From Phymorhynchus buccinoides (taxonomy: Eukaryota > Mollusca > Gastropoda > Neogastropoda > Raphitomidae): a DNA stretch of 64,000 bases. The stretch covers positions 27,350,080-27,414,079 of the forward strand of contig CM065711.1 of the NCBI GenBank assembly GCA_017654935.2, in the 5' to 3' direction. Below are positions 1 to 9,914 of the stretch, piece after piece. The stretch's first letter is position 1. The number at the start of each line of letters is the position of its first letter. A program made the translations under genes and the position numbers. Below the pieces are notes generated by a model that made no database searches, was not told where the DNA came from, and saw nothing but the letters and a program-made list of their open reading frames with translations.

Positions 1-23
1 AAGTGGCTGTCACATGGCGTGCC

Positions 24-76
24 CGTGTGTGTGTGTGTGTGTGTGTGTGTGCGAACACGCGCATGTGTGTGTTTCT
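24..76. repeat. (GT)n microsatellite
   Basis: An uninterrupted GT run of about 28 bases is followed by a GC/GT-interrupted tail. It is a simple-sequence repeat with no coding signal. Confidence 0.9.
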
Positions 77-233
77 GTAAGTTGTGTACCTTTTTCAAGA
101 TATGCATTTTCGTTCCTTTGTATATGTGTACTAGTGTACTTTTCTATATTCTACTCGTGTAAACTTTATGTACGTTCGTCATGATCTGATTGTATAAGAC
201 AATGTACCGTATATTCTATGTTGTATTTGTATT

Positions 234-315
234 AAATATGTAAAGCGCTTAGAGCCCCAAATCAGAGAATAGGCGCTATATAAATAATCATTATTATTAT
301 TATTATTATTATTCC
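234..315 (+). mobile_element. Retroelement 3' tail ending in (ATT)n
   Basis: The segment reads AAGCGCTTAGAG, then GCGCTATATAAAT, then a (ATT)n run. This AGCGC...GCGCTATATAAAT plus short-repeat arrangement is typical of 3' ends of CR1/L2-type LINEs and the SINEs that use them. A related tail occurs at 51640-51706. The exon-edge array begins directly after the ATT run. The clade is inferred from the tail only. Confidence 0.6.
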
Positions 316-1045
316 AACCGCCAGGACCAGCAGAAGGAAAGGGCCCAGGCCAGGGAAGCGGAGAAGCGGCAAATGCCCTATTCATTCGTTGATTTTCTCT
401 CCTTGTTCCAACCAACCAGGACCAGCAGAAGGAAAGGGCCCAGGTCGGAGAAGCGGCAAATGCCCTATTCATTCATTCACTGATTCTCTCTCCTTGTTCC
501 AACCCCACCAGGACCAGCAGAAGGAAAGGGCCCAGGCCAGGGAAGCGGAGAGGCAGCAAATGCCCTATTCATTCATTGATTCATTGATTCTCTCCCCTTG
601 TTCCAACCCACCAGGACCAGCAGAAGGAAAGGGCCCAGGCCAGGGAAGCGGAGAGGCAGCAAATGCCCTATTCATTCATTGATTCTCTCCCCTTGTTCCA
701 ACCCACCAGGACCAGCAGAAGGAAAGGGCCCAGGCCAGGGAAGCGGAGAGGCAGCAAATGCCCTATTCATTCATTGATTCTCTCCCCTTGTTCCAACCCA
801 CCAGGACCAGCAGAAGGAAAGGGCCCAGGCCAGAGAAGCGGAGAGGCAGCAAATGCCCTATTCATTCATTGATTCTCTCTCCTTGTTCCAACCCACCAGG
901 ACCAGCAGAAGGAAAGGGCCCAGGCCAGGGAAGCGGAGAGGCAGCAAATGCCCTATTCATTCATTCATTGATTCTCTCCCCTTGTTCCAACCCACCAGGA
1001 CCAGCAGAAGGAAAGGGTCCAGGCCAGGGAAGCGGAGAGGCAGCA
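316..1045 (+). repeat. Tandem array of eight intron-acceptor/exon-start units (about 95 bp)
   Basis: The block starting GACCAGCAGAAGGAAAGG recurs at 325, 420, 512, 615, 710, 805, 900 and 999. Spacings are 95, 92, 103, 95, 95, 95 and 99 bases. Each unit has about 47 bases matching the start of the coding exon at 999 and about 48 bases of intron-like sequence. The intron part is pyrimidine-rich (TTCTCTCC, CTTGTTCC) and ends in CCACCAG, a good splice acceptor. Only the last unit continues into the rest of the exon; the others jump back to the intron part after GGCAGCA. Variation in the number of TTCATTGA blocks explains the length differences. Confidence 0.9.
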
Positions 1046-1376
1046 CCAGGAGAAGCTCATGGATGGGATGTCCGAGGAGCCCAACATGGCCGACATACTG
1101 AACGTCGTCGACCAGCCGCTCCACCCCGCTCCCCACGGCGCCTCGCATGGGGCCAGGGGGGTGGGAGGCGGTGGGGGTGGGGGGGTCAAGGGTCGAGACA
1201 GAGGGAGGGGTTGGGGGAGGGGGAGAGGTCGCAGCAACGAAGGAGGGGCGGGGTGGAAGGGTCAAGGTCGACTGGGGGGAGGAGGGGAAGGTGAAGGTCG
1301 AGGTCAGCAAAAGGGCGAGGGTCAGTTTGAGACGGGGGATCTGCCGCCCAGGTTTCAGAGGAAGGGTCAGCAGTGA
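999..1376 (+). CDS. C-terminal exon of an unrecognised coiled-coil/RGG-rich protein
   Basis: I do not recognise this protein. The exon opens after a polypyrimidine tract and CCACCAG at 991-998. It encodes a charged, helix-prone stretch (DQQKERVQAREAERQHQEKL), then an acidic segment (SEEPNMADILNVVDQP), then a long Gly/Arg-rich tail with GRDRGRG and GRGRGR motifs. It ends at a TGA at 1374-1376 just after the peptide LPPRFQRKG. RGG/RG tails usually bind RNA and can be arginine-methylated, so an RNA-associated protein is a reasonable inference and no more. The upstream exons lie outside the window, and the frame at 999 was chosen because it stays open from the acceptor to the stop. The G-rich DNA of the tail favours sequencing indels, so its exact sequence is less certain. 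Confidence 0.6.
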   Translation, partial: DQQKERVQAREAERQHQEKLMDGMSEEPNMADILNVVDQPLHPAPHGASHGARGVGGGGGGGVKGRDRGRGWGRGRGRSNEGGAGWKGQGRLGGGGEGEGRGQQKGEGQFETGDLPPRFQRKGQQ

Positions 1377-1394
1377 TTTTTCACACACACACAC

Positions 1395-1800
1395 ATCACA
1401 CACAAAGGTTTCACAAGCAAAATCAGCAGTAATTTTTTTTTCTCACACACAAGCATGAGCACACACACACACACACACATACTAGCACTTTTAAGTACAC
1501 ATACGCATGCACACAGATTCACACAAACAACTCGAACATTAAAAAAAAATCAAGGCACATAAACTCACACTCAAAACACATGTAAGCAACTTACAGACAC
1601 ACATCACACACAAAGGTTTCACAAGAAAAATCAGCAGTAATTTTTTCTCTCTCACACACACACACGCATACAGTCGCACATACTAGCACTTTTAAGTACA
1701 CATATGTATGCACACAGATTCGCACAAACAACTCGAACATTAAAAAAAAATGTAGGCACATAAACTCACACTCAAGCACCTCAAAACACACACACACACA
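1395..1800. repeat. 207-bp direct duplication of a CA-rich sequence
   Basis: The block CATCACACACAAAGGTTTCA starts at 1395 and again at about 1602. Both copies continue through an AATCAGCAGTAATTTTTT segment, a CA run and a CTCGAACATT segment. It is a tandem duplication of CA-rich DNA directly 3' of the exon ending at 1376, so it may lie in the 3' UTR or flank of that gene. Confidence 0.8.
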
Positions 1801-1995
1801 CAGGGCCCCCCATTTGGGGGGCTATGAAGTCCTAAAATTCTAAAGGACTCAGGGGGTCCCAGGGATGCACTAGAACAAATTCTGTTTCGCATTCGCAATG
1901 CCACTGGGACTCCCTATCCCTCTTCTAGGACCCTGTATACTGTCAGTGAAGGAGTCCCTGGGACCCCTTGTTTTGCGGTACGATTGGGAGCCCTG
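1801..1995. repeat. Short inverted repeat, possible small mobile element
   Basis: GGGGGTCCCAGGGA near 1852 pairs with TCCCTGGGACCCC near 1952, about 85 bases apart. A nearly palindromic GGGCCCCCCATTTGGGGGGC lies at 1803-1822. No flanking target duplication is obvious. I read it as a hairpin-prone non-coding unit. Confidence 0.5.
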
Positions 1996-2810
1996 ACACA
2001 TACACATACACATACACACACCCACACCTTCTTTCAGCAAACAACCATCATCATCATTTTGTTGACTACTCCTACACGCTCAAACGCACATCATTTCTTC
2101 TACCACTCCTTCGTTTGACATCTAAATTACAACGCCATTCATTATTATCCAAATGGTTTTGTTTTTCTTTTTGGCTGTTTGAGGCAGAGTTGCCAAGTGT
2201 GGGAGATTTGTTTTCCGTTGTGATTACATCGATGCTCTTGTTGATTGACTTTTGTGTTTTTAAAGCAGTTGGATTTGAGTTTCTAATGCAAAGATTTTTT
2301 TTTTCATTAGCTATTTTAAACGATTTGGATTGAAGAAGAGAAAAAAGAGTGTTGTCTTTGATTTTTTTCTGTTTTTATCATTTGGTTTTTGGTTGTTGTT
2401 TTTTATTGAAGGAATTCCGATTTCATTTTTATTTTTATTACGTGTGTGTTTATAATTTTTAAAAAGTGTACTAGAGATATAATCTTCTTGCCATTTCTTG
2501 TCATTTTTATCACAATTTGTGCATGGTGTTCTAAAGTTATATTTTGTGGTGGGTTTTTTTTGGAACTTCATATTTTGTTCAACATTTAGATAGTCAGTTT
2601 CTGTTGGTACTGTGAATGATGGTAGGGTTAGATCACTCGAGGGCATCGGAAAATTCACTGTCTTTTTCGCCCAACTGTCAAACTTGTTTTTTTGGGGGGG
2701 GGGGTTTGCTGTCCCATCTTCTGGGCCGTACAGTGGCGTTGCTCCCACGCCGCTCGTTCCGAATCCCAATTCGCAGCTACACCCGGGTTTGTTCAAGTCG
2801 CAGAAACCGA
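1996..2810. other. AT-rich non-coding stretch with a G run
   Basis: No supported gene. The sequence is T-rich with many short homopolymers and a G run at about 2693-2704. The open frames here are low-complexity and lack splice or family support. Confidence 0.6.
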
Positions 2811-2966
2811 GACCAGCAGTCCAAGGGGAGCGAATCTATGTTAGGCCGTCAGGAGGCAACCAACCGAGGAGACACTGCAACTTTCAAACTTCATCGGGTA
2901 AGGGATAAGGTTCGAATCAGTTCAGGGCTATTTTTGTCAGAATCAGTTCAGGGCTATTTTTGTCAG
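2811..2966. repeat. Dispersed repeat with a 26-bp tandem duplication
   Basis: The segment GTTAGGCCGTCAGGAGGCAA (about 2839) recurs with few changes near 33755 (GTTAGGCCATCAGGAGGCAA), each followed by CCAA and a GGATAGGGTTAGAATCAG-like stretch. The 26-base unit beginning AATCAGTTCAGGGC is repeated twice at 2915-2966. This copy is related to the start of the 33.7-kb minisatellite. Confidence 0.65.
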
Positions 2967-3271
2967 AATCAAAGATTTATAATTTAAGAAAATAAACAGT
3001 TGCACGAAGCGTTACCGTATATACAAACTTGGCATGAAACGGTCTCAATTATTTGGGGAATTCCCCATGCTGTACGGCAACACTGAATGGCGACGCTGAA
3101 TAGAATTTAGAGAGTTTACGTTCGTTTTTCCTTGCTGATTATTTAAATGTTTCAATCTTTCTGTGACATGAAAATAACCTTAAACTGATTCTATCTAACC
3201 CTATCGTCCCTTACCCGACGAAGTACAAAAGTACCAATGACGTTTCGTGTTCGAACTTGGCCTCATATCCT

Positions 3272-3460
3272 TACTATCTGCATACGAAATTTGAGGGTCC
3301 GGGGTCCCTCCCATCCTATCTGCATACAAAATTTGAGGGTCCGGGGTCCCTCCCATCCTAACTATCTGCATACAAAATTTGAGGTGAGGGTCTGGGATCC
3401 CTCCCGTCCTAACTATCTGCATACAAAATTTGAGGGTCCGGGGTCCCTCCCGTCCAAACG
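3272..3460. repeat. Four-copy tandem repeat, about 45-55 bp
   Basis: Four units of CTATCTGCATACAAAATTTG followed by AGGGTCCGGGGTCCCTCCC start at about 3274, 3319, 3363 and 3413. The third unit carries an extra GTGAGG. The apparent ORF across it (repeating RVRGPSHP) is a by-product. Confidence 0.85.
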
Positions 3461-3519
3461 CTATCATGTTCGGTTCGGTAGTTTAATTTAACGTCTTTTC
3501 ACCAATTGTCATATTAGAC

Positions 3520-3802
3520 ATGAAGATAATTTTGATTTGACTTGACGCCCAACGTCAGCAGTCCTCGGGTCTCTCTGGCCGAGAGAGTGGGGATGTACCT
3601 GCGGTCGTGTTAGCATACATACATACGTAGCCACGCCCACAGGATGAAAAAAAAGCTTGAAGCTTGCTCCTTTATCGTCACTTAAGATAATTTTGACTTG
3701 ACTTGACACCCCAACATCAGCAGTCCTCGAATCTCTTTGGCCGAGAGAGTGGGGATGTACCTGCGGTCGTGTTAACGTACACATGTACGTAGCCACGCCC
3801 AA
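3520..3802. repeat. Direct duplication of an approximately 115-bp block
   Basis: GGCCGAGAGAGTGGGGATGT and its flanks, from AAGATAATTTTGA to CGTAGCCACGCCC, occur at about 3523-3639 and again at 3685-3800. The spacer between them includes GAAGCTTGCTCC. Scattered substitutions indicate some age. Confidence 0.8.
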
Positions 3803-4376
3803 CGCGTTTGTCCCACTATTGAAAGATTCATCTGTGCTCCTCTCATATTTTCATTCAACTTTTTTCATTCGTTCCTGTTCATGCTGATTTGTGGGTAGGT
3901 TTTAATAGACAATTTTCAGGGGGAAAACCTAGGGGAGAGTACTTTGTGAAAATTAGAGTTGTTTACCTCCATTACTCGGTCAAATACCATAGCAACAATG
4001 GCGTTGAAGCTTAAAACCGCAGGATGCCAGTCAGCGACTTGCAAACATTTTTTTTTTAGAAAAATAAGGGGTGGCCAGCTGCTACAAAGTGATAGAACTT
4101 GCAAACTGTGACGTAAAAATATAAATTACATCAAATTTAGAATGACGCACTGTGTTCTAAATGCTGTGTGTCTCCTCAAACACACGAGGCGAGGGCTGGG
4201 GATCTACCTGAAGGTAGAGTAACTTCCCCTGTTTGACCGATTGAATTAGGCGAGATCACTCCCACACACCATGAAATTACTCCCCTTAATTATTTCCAAA
4301 CAATTCCTATTGAAGGAGAATGAATGTACAACCCTTTTCGTTACTTTTTGAAGCTGCTTGCGTTATTATGTTTCTA

Positions 4377-4544
4377 CAGTGGAACCTCCCTTTATAAGAC
4401 CTCCCGTTATAAGACTCCCTCCCACATGAGACCTACCTCTTTGAGACATTGCCCTTCTTTGTAAGCATTAAAATTATGAGACCCCTCCCTTATAAGACCT
4501 CATTTTGAATGATTTTTGAAGGTCTCGTAAGGGAGGTTCCACTG
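4377..4544 (+). mobile_element. Pogo-like MITE A, copy 1 (168 bp, TA-flanked)
   Basis: The element starts CAGTGGAACCTCCCTTTATA and ends with the inverted GGGAGGTTCCACTG. It is flanked by TA at 4375-4376 and 4545-4546, as expected for Tc1/mariner/pogo insertions. Inside, TATAAGACCTCCC-like subrepeats occur in both orientations. It has no coding capacity. A CAGT(G)GAACCTC terminus is typical of pogo/Tigger-type elements; the assignment rests on the terminus and the TA flank. Confidence 0.85.
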
Positions 4545-4583
4545 TATTTTTTTATTATGTGTGTTTTTGTTGTAGGTAAAATG

Positions 4584-4675
4584 TGTGTGGTAATATTCCT
4601 TGATGTGCCATGCTATAGTGTCGTAAGTTTGTGTGGTAATGTTCCTTGATGTGCCATGCTATAGTGTCGTAAGTT
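4584..4675. repeat. 46-bp tandem duplication
   Basis: GTGTGGTAATATTCCTTGAT plus the following GTGCCATGCTATAGTGTCG is repeated twice back to back with one substitution. Confidence 0.8.
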
Positions 4676-4694
4676 TATGAAGGGGCATGGTGAA

Positions 4695-5045
4695 TATATT
4701 AATTACCAGCCGCGAGCGAAAAGCGGGCGAAGCTGGTTAATGTTTTCAGAGAATTCTGTTTGTTCTTGACTATGTGTGTCTATGCTAACATGATAACGTT
4801 TGAACGGAGGGACCTCTGACGCTCAAATTTTGCGTGCAGATAGGTAGCTAGGATATCCAGGCCAAGTTCGAAGATGAAGGTCATCGGTCAAAGGTCACTG
4901 GGGCCGGGTTTCTGAAGACCCGGTCCAAGGGAAAGGAATCTTGGAACGGAGGGACCTAGTAGGAGGCTCAAATTTTGCATGCGGATAGGTAGTTAGGATA
5001 TCTAGGCCAGGTTCAAAGATGGTCAAAGGTCACTGGAGCCGTGGT
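4695..5045. repeat. Dispersed repeat with terminal hairpin and internal duplication
   Basis: It opens with an imperfect hairpin (TTACCAGC...GCTGGTTAA) around GCGAGCGAAAAGCGGGCG. Then GGAACGGAGGGACCT-like text and GGTCAAAGGTCACTGG are each present twice (about 4801-4900 and 4937-5035). The AGGTCA-rich blocks resemble those of the family at 19.3-20.5 kb. No coding potential is visible. Confidence 0.6.
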
Positions 5046-5156
5046 TTTTTTTTGCAGTTAAAAAATTAATAATAACATTCCAATCACATATTCTCTTCTC
5101 AACAGGAATAGATGGACACAATGTGTTGAATTTCAGATCAAACAATTTCCCCCGAA

Positions 5157-5312
5157 GTCGCCACGTGGCGGGGTAATAATAATTAAAAAAACACGGTCAC
5201 ACACGTAATGTTCTCATCCCTGGCTGGTGCATTTGTACCACAGTGTTCAAGTGCTTCGGCTGTTCGGATGATCCCTGGAGTCTTTTAGCCAGGGGTACGA
5301 CGACAAGAAGAA
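5157..5312 (+). mobile_element. Dispersed SINE-like repeat, copy 1
   Basis: It contains CCACGTGGCGGGGTAAT, CGGTCACAC, a block GTTCAAGTGCTTCGGCTG and GATCCCTGGAGTC. A second copy in the same orientation lies at 7486-7614. The shared block of about 130 bp, with different flanks, shows a dispersed family. A SINE nature is inferred from size only. Confidence 0.6.
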
Positions 5313-6145
5313 GATCAAACAATTAACACGCAAAGTTAACGTGAACTTTGTTGGCCCTTGATCGATTCGTTGTTCCATTTTTTGAAATTTGATGGCAAAG
5401 CAAAAGATATTGAGAGCTCAGAGGGATTATCAGTTATTGGGATTTGCGAGTGTGATATTGCTTTTATCCTATCTCAAGTGGTTTGCTGTTTATCACACTC
5501 GGTCTCCTAATAACGGATATTACCGATATTTTACCTCTTTCAGGTGATAATCAAACATGCATCAAAGAAGCGAGACGGCCATGCATGCAGATCTAAAATA
5601 ATACTAACCACTTCACCGTAGCAAGAAAATCCCACTCATCCACAAATAATATAGTTCTCCAAGTTAGAAAGTCGTGAGCTATTTTGATCTTGCTCATTGA
5701 TACATTATGAAAGGAAACTGATTATTAATCGAAACATGAACCTACTGGAATTTGCTGTATAAAAAAATAGCCTTTACAATGACATATTCGTTTTACACTG
5801 CAATCACAGGCCATAGTTATTGTCATTTCGACAATGACGAACTTTCGAGTAATTTCACTAAGATGACGTTTTTTTGGTGTCCTGCTCAGAAGGCGCTATT
5901 TGCAGTGACACTAACTTGAGTTAAGGTTGCTGGCCGCTATTTTTATCATTTGCAATTTCACTAAAAGCTACTATTCACAATTTTTTGTTCAATGTAAAAT
6001 GTTCATCAGAAACAACCTTTTGCATTTATCGGGTTAAGGCATAGGGTTAGGAGTATGTTTGGGCTTTTTGTTTTACTAAACATCACTTGATGCAAATAAA
6101 GAAAATATGGTTTGAGTACTGCAGATAGTCGCGTGCGAGTGTACA
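5313..6145. other. Non-coding stretch, no gene seen
   Basis: AT-rich sequence without a supported exon. A short hairpin around TGTCATTTCGACAATGAC at about 5820 is the only structure I noticed. Confidence 0.5.
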
Positions 6146-6288
6146 AGCCGTGAGATATATAACTGTGACGTCAAGATTCTAATAGCAACGGTGTATTCTT
6201 ACACCTTTTCTCACACGCGTTGACACTGAGCCTATGGGTTAATATATGCAAATGATATCTCTGGATATTGTTTTATATCTCACGGCTG
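6146..6288. mobile_element. Short element with 15-18-bp inverted ends
   Basis: AGCCGTGAGATATATAAC at about 6147 is inverted as GTTTTATATCTCACGGCT ending near 6287. The interior of about 110 bp is non-coding. No clear target duplication is visible. Best read as a MITE-like unit. Confidence 0.55.
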
Positions 6289-6994
6289 GCAGGCCTCTTT
6301 GCACTACTTGTACATCGGTATATTTGTTTTTATCGGGGTAAGCGGGGTTTATTATGCATGGTTTGTTATTGTTGTTGACTTAATGAGGGAAACGGGTGGA
6401 AGTGGTTATTAAGGTTTCCTCTCTTACAATGGGAATACTATTGTTGGGTGTTTTTTTTTTAAATCTTTATTGAACTTGTTATATTTTGATAACACGTGAG
6501 CTGGTATGGATTTCTTCGGAAGGAGACATTACACGAGGCTGAAATTCCATTCAAAAATATTTTTTGGTGCTGCGTTTTTATTTGACATTGCTTGTTAGTG
6601 TGTGAGTGATATTTGTATTGTGAACGTGCTTGGATGCATTTCTTTTTGTTCTGTGTTGCTGGTGGTGAGAGTACTGTTATTATTATTAGTTCGTGAGCCT
6701 CTGTGAAGCAAGGAACGATTGTTTTTTGTTTGATTCGTTAGTGCGTGTGCGCCTGTCCGTGGTGCAATTCATCTGTTGAACTCTTAATGCACTGCATCGA
6801 GTGATTGTTTTGCTGAGCAGCCTGTCCATCTCCTTGGGATTGAATTTGTATTCGTATTCGTCCAGTTTGTTAACTACAATATTGCAGTGTTATTAGTTAT
6901 TAGTTTATATTCTTTAATTGTTGATAAATGTGTTTATTGTTGTTGTTTTTGTTGATAAATGTGTTTATTGTTGTTTTTCTTATGTGCACCTGGC
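6289..6994. other. AT-rich non-coding stretch
   Basis: No supported gene. TTGTTGATAAATGTGTTTATTG is tandemly repeated at about 6917-6975. It could be the body of a retroelement whose tail follows, but no coding similarity is visible. Confidence 0.4.
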
Positions 6995-7043
6995 TGCAAT
7001 TTCTCAGTTATGAGATAATAAAGATGATTTGATTTGATTTGAA
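6995..7043 (+). mobile_element. LINE-like 3' tail ending in (GATTT)n
   Basis: The text TGAGATAATAAAGATGATTT followed by GATTTGATTT matches the habit of CR1/Jockey-group LINEs, which end in an AATAAA-like motif and short 3' repeats. No coding part is attached. Confidence 0.5.
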
Positions 7044-7146
7044 AGGGAACTAACTCGCGTAAGGAACTTTTAAGTCGCTCAGTTAATCTCTTGTTTTTTC
7101 CCTTCTTTTTTTTCCGTACTGGGCCTTAATTGGGTTTTTATCATTA

Positions 7147-7320
7147 CAGTGGAAGCTCCCTTATAAGACCTTCAAAATTCATCCAAAATTAGGTCTTATA
7201 AGGGAGGTCTTATAAGGGAGGTAATTTTAATACTTACAAAGAAGGGCAATGTCTCAGAGAAGTAGGTCTTATATGGGAGGGAGTCTTATAATGGGAGGTC
7301 CTATAAGGGAGGTTCCACTG
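7147..7320 (-). mobile_element. Pogo-like MITE A, copy 2 (174 bp, TA-flanked)
   Basis: This is the reverse-complement of the element at 4377-4544, with the same TIR and internal order. It is flanked by TA at 7145-7146 and 7321-7322. Two copies in opposite orientation with TA borders define the ends of the family precisely. Confidence 0.85.
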
Positions 7321-7485
7321 TAGTGACATTTCACCTTGGCTTAAGGCTGTGTCAGACCAATTGACATAAGCTAGAACACCAAGGCTACATCAAAATGTTG
7401 TTATGTTCTGCATAGTTATGCTGGGATTGTCTTTAGCCATGGCAAGCACCTAGCATAACATCATCAGTCTCCAAAGACGGAGTGT

Positions 7486-7614
7486 GGCTGCCCACGTGGC
7501 GGGGTAATCAAAAACGGTCACACGCGCAATCTTCTCATGCCTAGCTGTTGCGTTTGTACCATAGTGTTCAAGTGCTTCGGCTGATCCCTGGAGTCTAAGC
7601 CAGGGTAAGGTAAC
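7486..7614 (+). mobile_element. Dispersed SINE-like repeat, copy 2
   Basis: It matches 5157-5312: CCACGTGGCGGGGTAAT, CGGTCACACG, GTTCAAGTGCTTCGGCTG and GATCCCTGGAGTC in the same order. Confidence 0.6.
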
Positions 7615-8342
7615 AACAACGAACATTAGTCAACATTAATCTTAAATCTGGCCGATAGTAAAGTAAGATTGACATGGATGCTCCTGCTTTCAGGATGCTC
7701 CTGAAGTTCAGGATTTTTTTTGTATTGCCTGGAGCCGGCGTCGCTGGATTATGCGAATTTGAGAAGATGCATTTTGCTGGTTATAGAGGTCATGAAGTTT
7801 AACCAGAAGTGAAAGTGCAACGAGAGCCTGTCAATGACATTGGAAACTGTTGTTTCCCTTCAGCTTCCAGGAGTCATTGCCCAGCTCATGCCATGTCAGG
7901 GGGTGCATAGGCATTTGATTAGACACCCATAGGGTTAATGCCTTCCGGCTTTAGGTCAGGTGATGTGTTGTGACGGGTCAACCTCATCCCAGAGTACTGC
8001 CTGACGCTAGTGATCAGGAGGGTTTGGTTAGAGTTGTCCTCCTGGACAACTTGTCGACCAAGACTTAGAGCACTGTCTACCCTTTGGTGAGGTCTCTTCC
8101 GCCATTGCAGCCATTGGGTGGTTCATGCCTCCTCTTCTGCCTGCTCTGCCGTTGGTCTTCACACGTGCACATGGTCGTTGATTCCTACAGTGGGAACTCT
8201 CCGGCCTGGCCGTTGACATCTGTAGCAGTTGTCCGCCCAGCGATGCAGTGTCAACCTCGCCCCCTCACATGGTTTAGCCCGCTTGCTGAAGCGGTGTACC
8301 GGGGTGTGGCGCTTGGAGCCAACATGTGAGAGATTTAGGAGA
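7615..8342. other. Moderately GC-rich stretch, no gene assigned
   Basis: Base composition is more balanced than in the surroundings, but open frames are short (about 80 codons or less) and resemble no family I know. It could be a decayed retroelement or UTR. Confidence 0.35.
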
Positions 8343-8483
8343 TGGATGAGGACCAGTGTTGCCCGTCCACTCTACTAGATAGAGTGCAGCAGCCAGACAA
8401 CAAAGGTACTACAGTGGATGAGGACCAGTGTTGCCCGTCCACTCTACTAGGTAGAGTGCAGCAGCCAGACAACAAAGGTACTA
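8343..8483. repeat. 71-bp tandem duplication
   Basis: TGGATGAGGACCAGTGTTGC and the next 50 bases, through GCAGCAGCCAGACAACAAAG, occur twice in direct succession with a single change (AGATAGAG versus AGGTAGAG). Confidence 0.85.
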
Positions 8484-8713
8484 CCTCTATCCAGAGCCCC
8501 CTACCTCCCACCCAGGAAAACGCAAAGAAAATACAATTAAAAACTGTTCACTTCGTTTATTAAAAAGTCCGCTCAATATTGACATCCTTTGCACCATGAT
8601 GATGATTTTTATAAAGTTAAATTAGGACATTATATACTTTTCTTTTACATATCACATTTCTGAACACCATTGTTTCTGAATCTCCCATCTCAGTATTTAT
8701 ATATCACATATCA

Positions 8714-9110
8714 CTAGCCGGTTGAACACCCCGCTTCGCGGATAATAAGCCAGGTTGATTGTTTACCACCCACCCCCTCCCCGAAAAAAAAATAATGGGG
8801 ACAGAGCCAGGTTCGAACTCGGAATGTTCGTGTGAGAGTAGTACGCCTAACCCACACAGCTACGGTTTTTCTCTGACGTGAGAGTAAAATTCACCCTTTT
8901 AGAGAGACCCCAACTTTGACCCACTGCTCGACTGACCCGAACTTTGACTAATTACGCTAATTACGGAGCGCGTTGCCAAATGTAAAGTACCCTACCGTCA
9001 GCATGGGTCATCCCTCTGGATACTGCGAAAGTTTGGCGGCGCTAAAACCACGCTAAATACGGTTGCATAGCGGACACACAGACAGACGGACGGACACAGC
9101 TGGCACATAT
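8714..9110 (-). mobile_element. Dispersed element with tRNA-like module, copy 1
   Basis: It contains AGCCGGTTGAACACCCCGCT and GCGGATAATAAGCC at one end. A tRNA-like module reads on the minus strand at 8803-8865: a box-A-like TAGCTGTGTGGGTTAGGCG and a box-B-like GAGTTCGAACC. Then follow a block with ACGGAGCGCGTTGCCAAATG and a final GGACACACAGACAGACGGAC-type end. The same modules, in the opposite orientation, occur at 14.3-15.05 kb. Whether this is a tRNA-derived SINE or a larger transposon carrying such a module is not settled. Confidence 0.6.
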
Positions 9111-9190
9111 ATATTTAGATTATTCTGACTTTTTCTATTAACCCTTTTACCGCCAGCGAATCTTTGAGCCAACATTTTCCATTGAACTTA

Positions 9191-9363
9191 CCGTATTTTA
9201 CGGACTATAAGGCGATACTTTTTTTTCTCAGACTAAGACCCCTGCGCCTTATAATATGACTACTAAAATAGTAAGAAAATATAATAACAGAATCTGAATT
9301 TTGTGTAAAATTTGGGGGGGTGCGCCTTATAATCAGGTGCGCCTTATAGTCCCAAAAATATGG
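9191..9363. mobile_element. TIR element B (173 bp), TA-flanked
   Basis: The left end CCGTATTTTACGGACTATAA is mirrored by TTATAGTCCCAAAAATATGG on the right. TA flanks lie at 9189-9190 and 9364-9365. The CCGTATTTT...GACTATAAG terminus is a widespread MITE type in animal genomes. The interior contains CCCCTGCGCCTTATAA and its near inverse. Confidence 0.8.
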
Positions 9364-9365
9364 TA

Positions 9366-9912
9366 CAGACAAACCCCTATTTTACGACCCTCTGTTAAGC
9401 GACCACCTCTCATTTGAGACCGGATTTGTTGGCACGGATGCATTTTACTATGTAAACGACTTCCTCTAAAACGCGACTTACGACCGCCATTTTGTTGGTT
9501 TTTACGACCGTTGTTGTCTGCATAGACTTCAAGCAAAGGAAAACAACCATGGTGAAGGGCCTGAAAGCGGAGTCGCTTCCCTTGTTGTAGAAAAGATGGC
9601 GGAAAGCGTAGGAAAAGCACGAAAACCACTGACTTTGAAAAAGAAAACCACTGACTTTGGATGAGAGTGGAGGTGATTAACAGAAGTCGGCAAAGTGAAA
9701 CTGTAATACATCGATTGCACAATCCTATGGAGTTGGAAAGACCCAAATCCAGTTTTAATATGTCATTGTATGTGTGCATGAAGAATAGAGTATGAACTGT
9801 GCTGAACTTTTTCTTTCTACAGCTGCCAGTGAAAACCTCCGTCATACGACCCCTCCAATTTACGACCGATTTTTCAGGACATTTTGGAAGTCTTAAAATA
9901 GAGGTTTGTCTG
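9366..9912. mobile_element. TIR element C (547 bp), TA-flanked, adjacent to element B
   Basis: The left end is CAGACAAACCCCTATTTTAC. The right end, read inward on the other strand, is CAGACAAACCTCTATTTTAA. TA occurs at 9364-9365 and 9913-9914, and the first TA is also the right flank of element B. TACGACC-type subrepeats recur inside both ends. The interior has no transposase frame, so it is non-autonomous. The TA target and CAG terminus suggest the pogo/mariner group. Confidence 0.8.
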
Positions 9913-9914
9913 TA

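Noticed and set aside
2311..2796. 161-codon minus-strand ORF
   Set aside because: The composition is low-complexity (Asn/Lys-rich), it crosses a G run, and it resembles no family.
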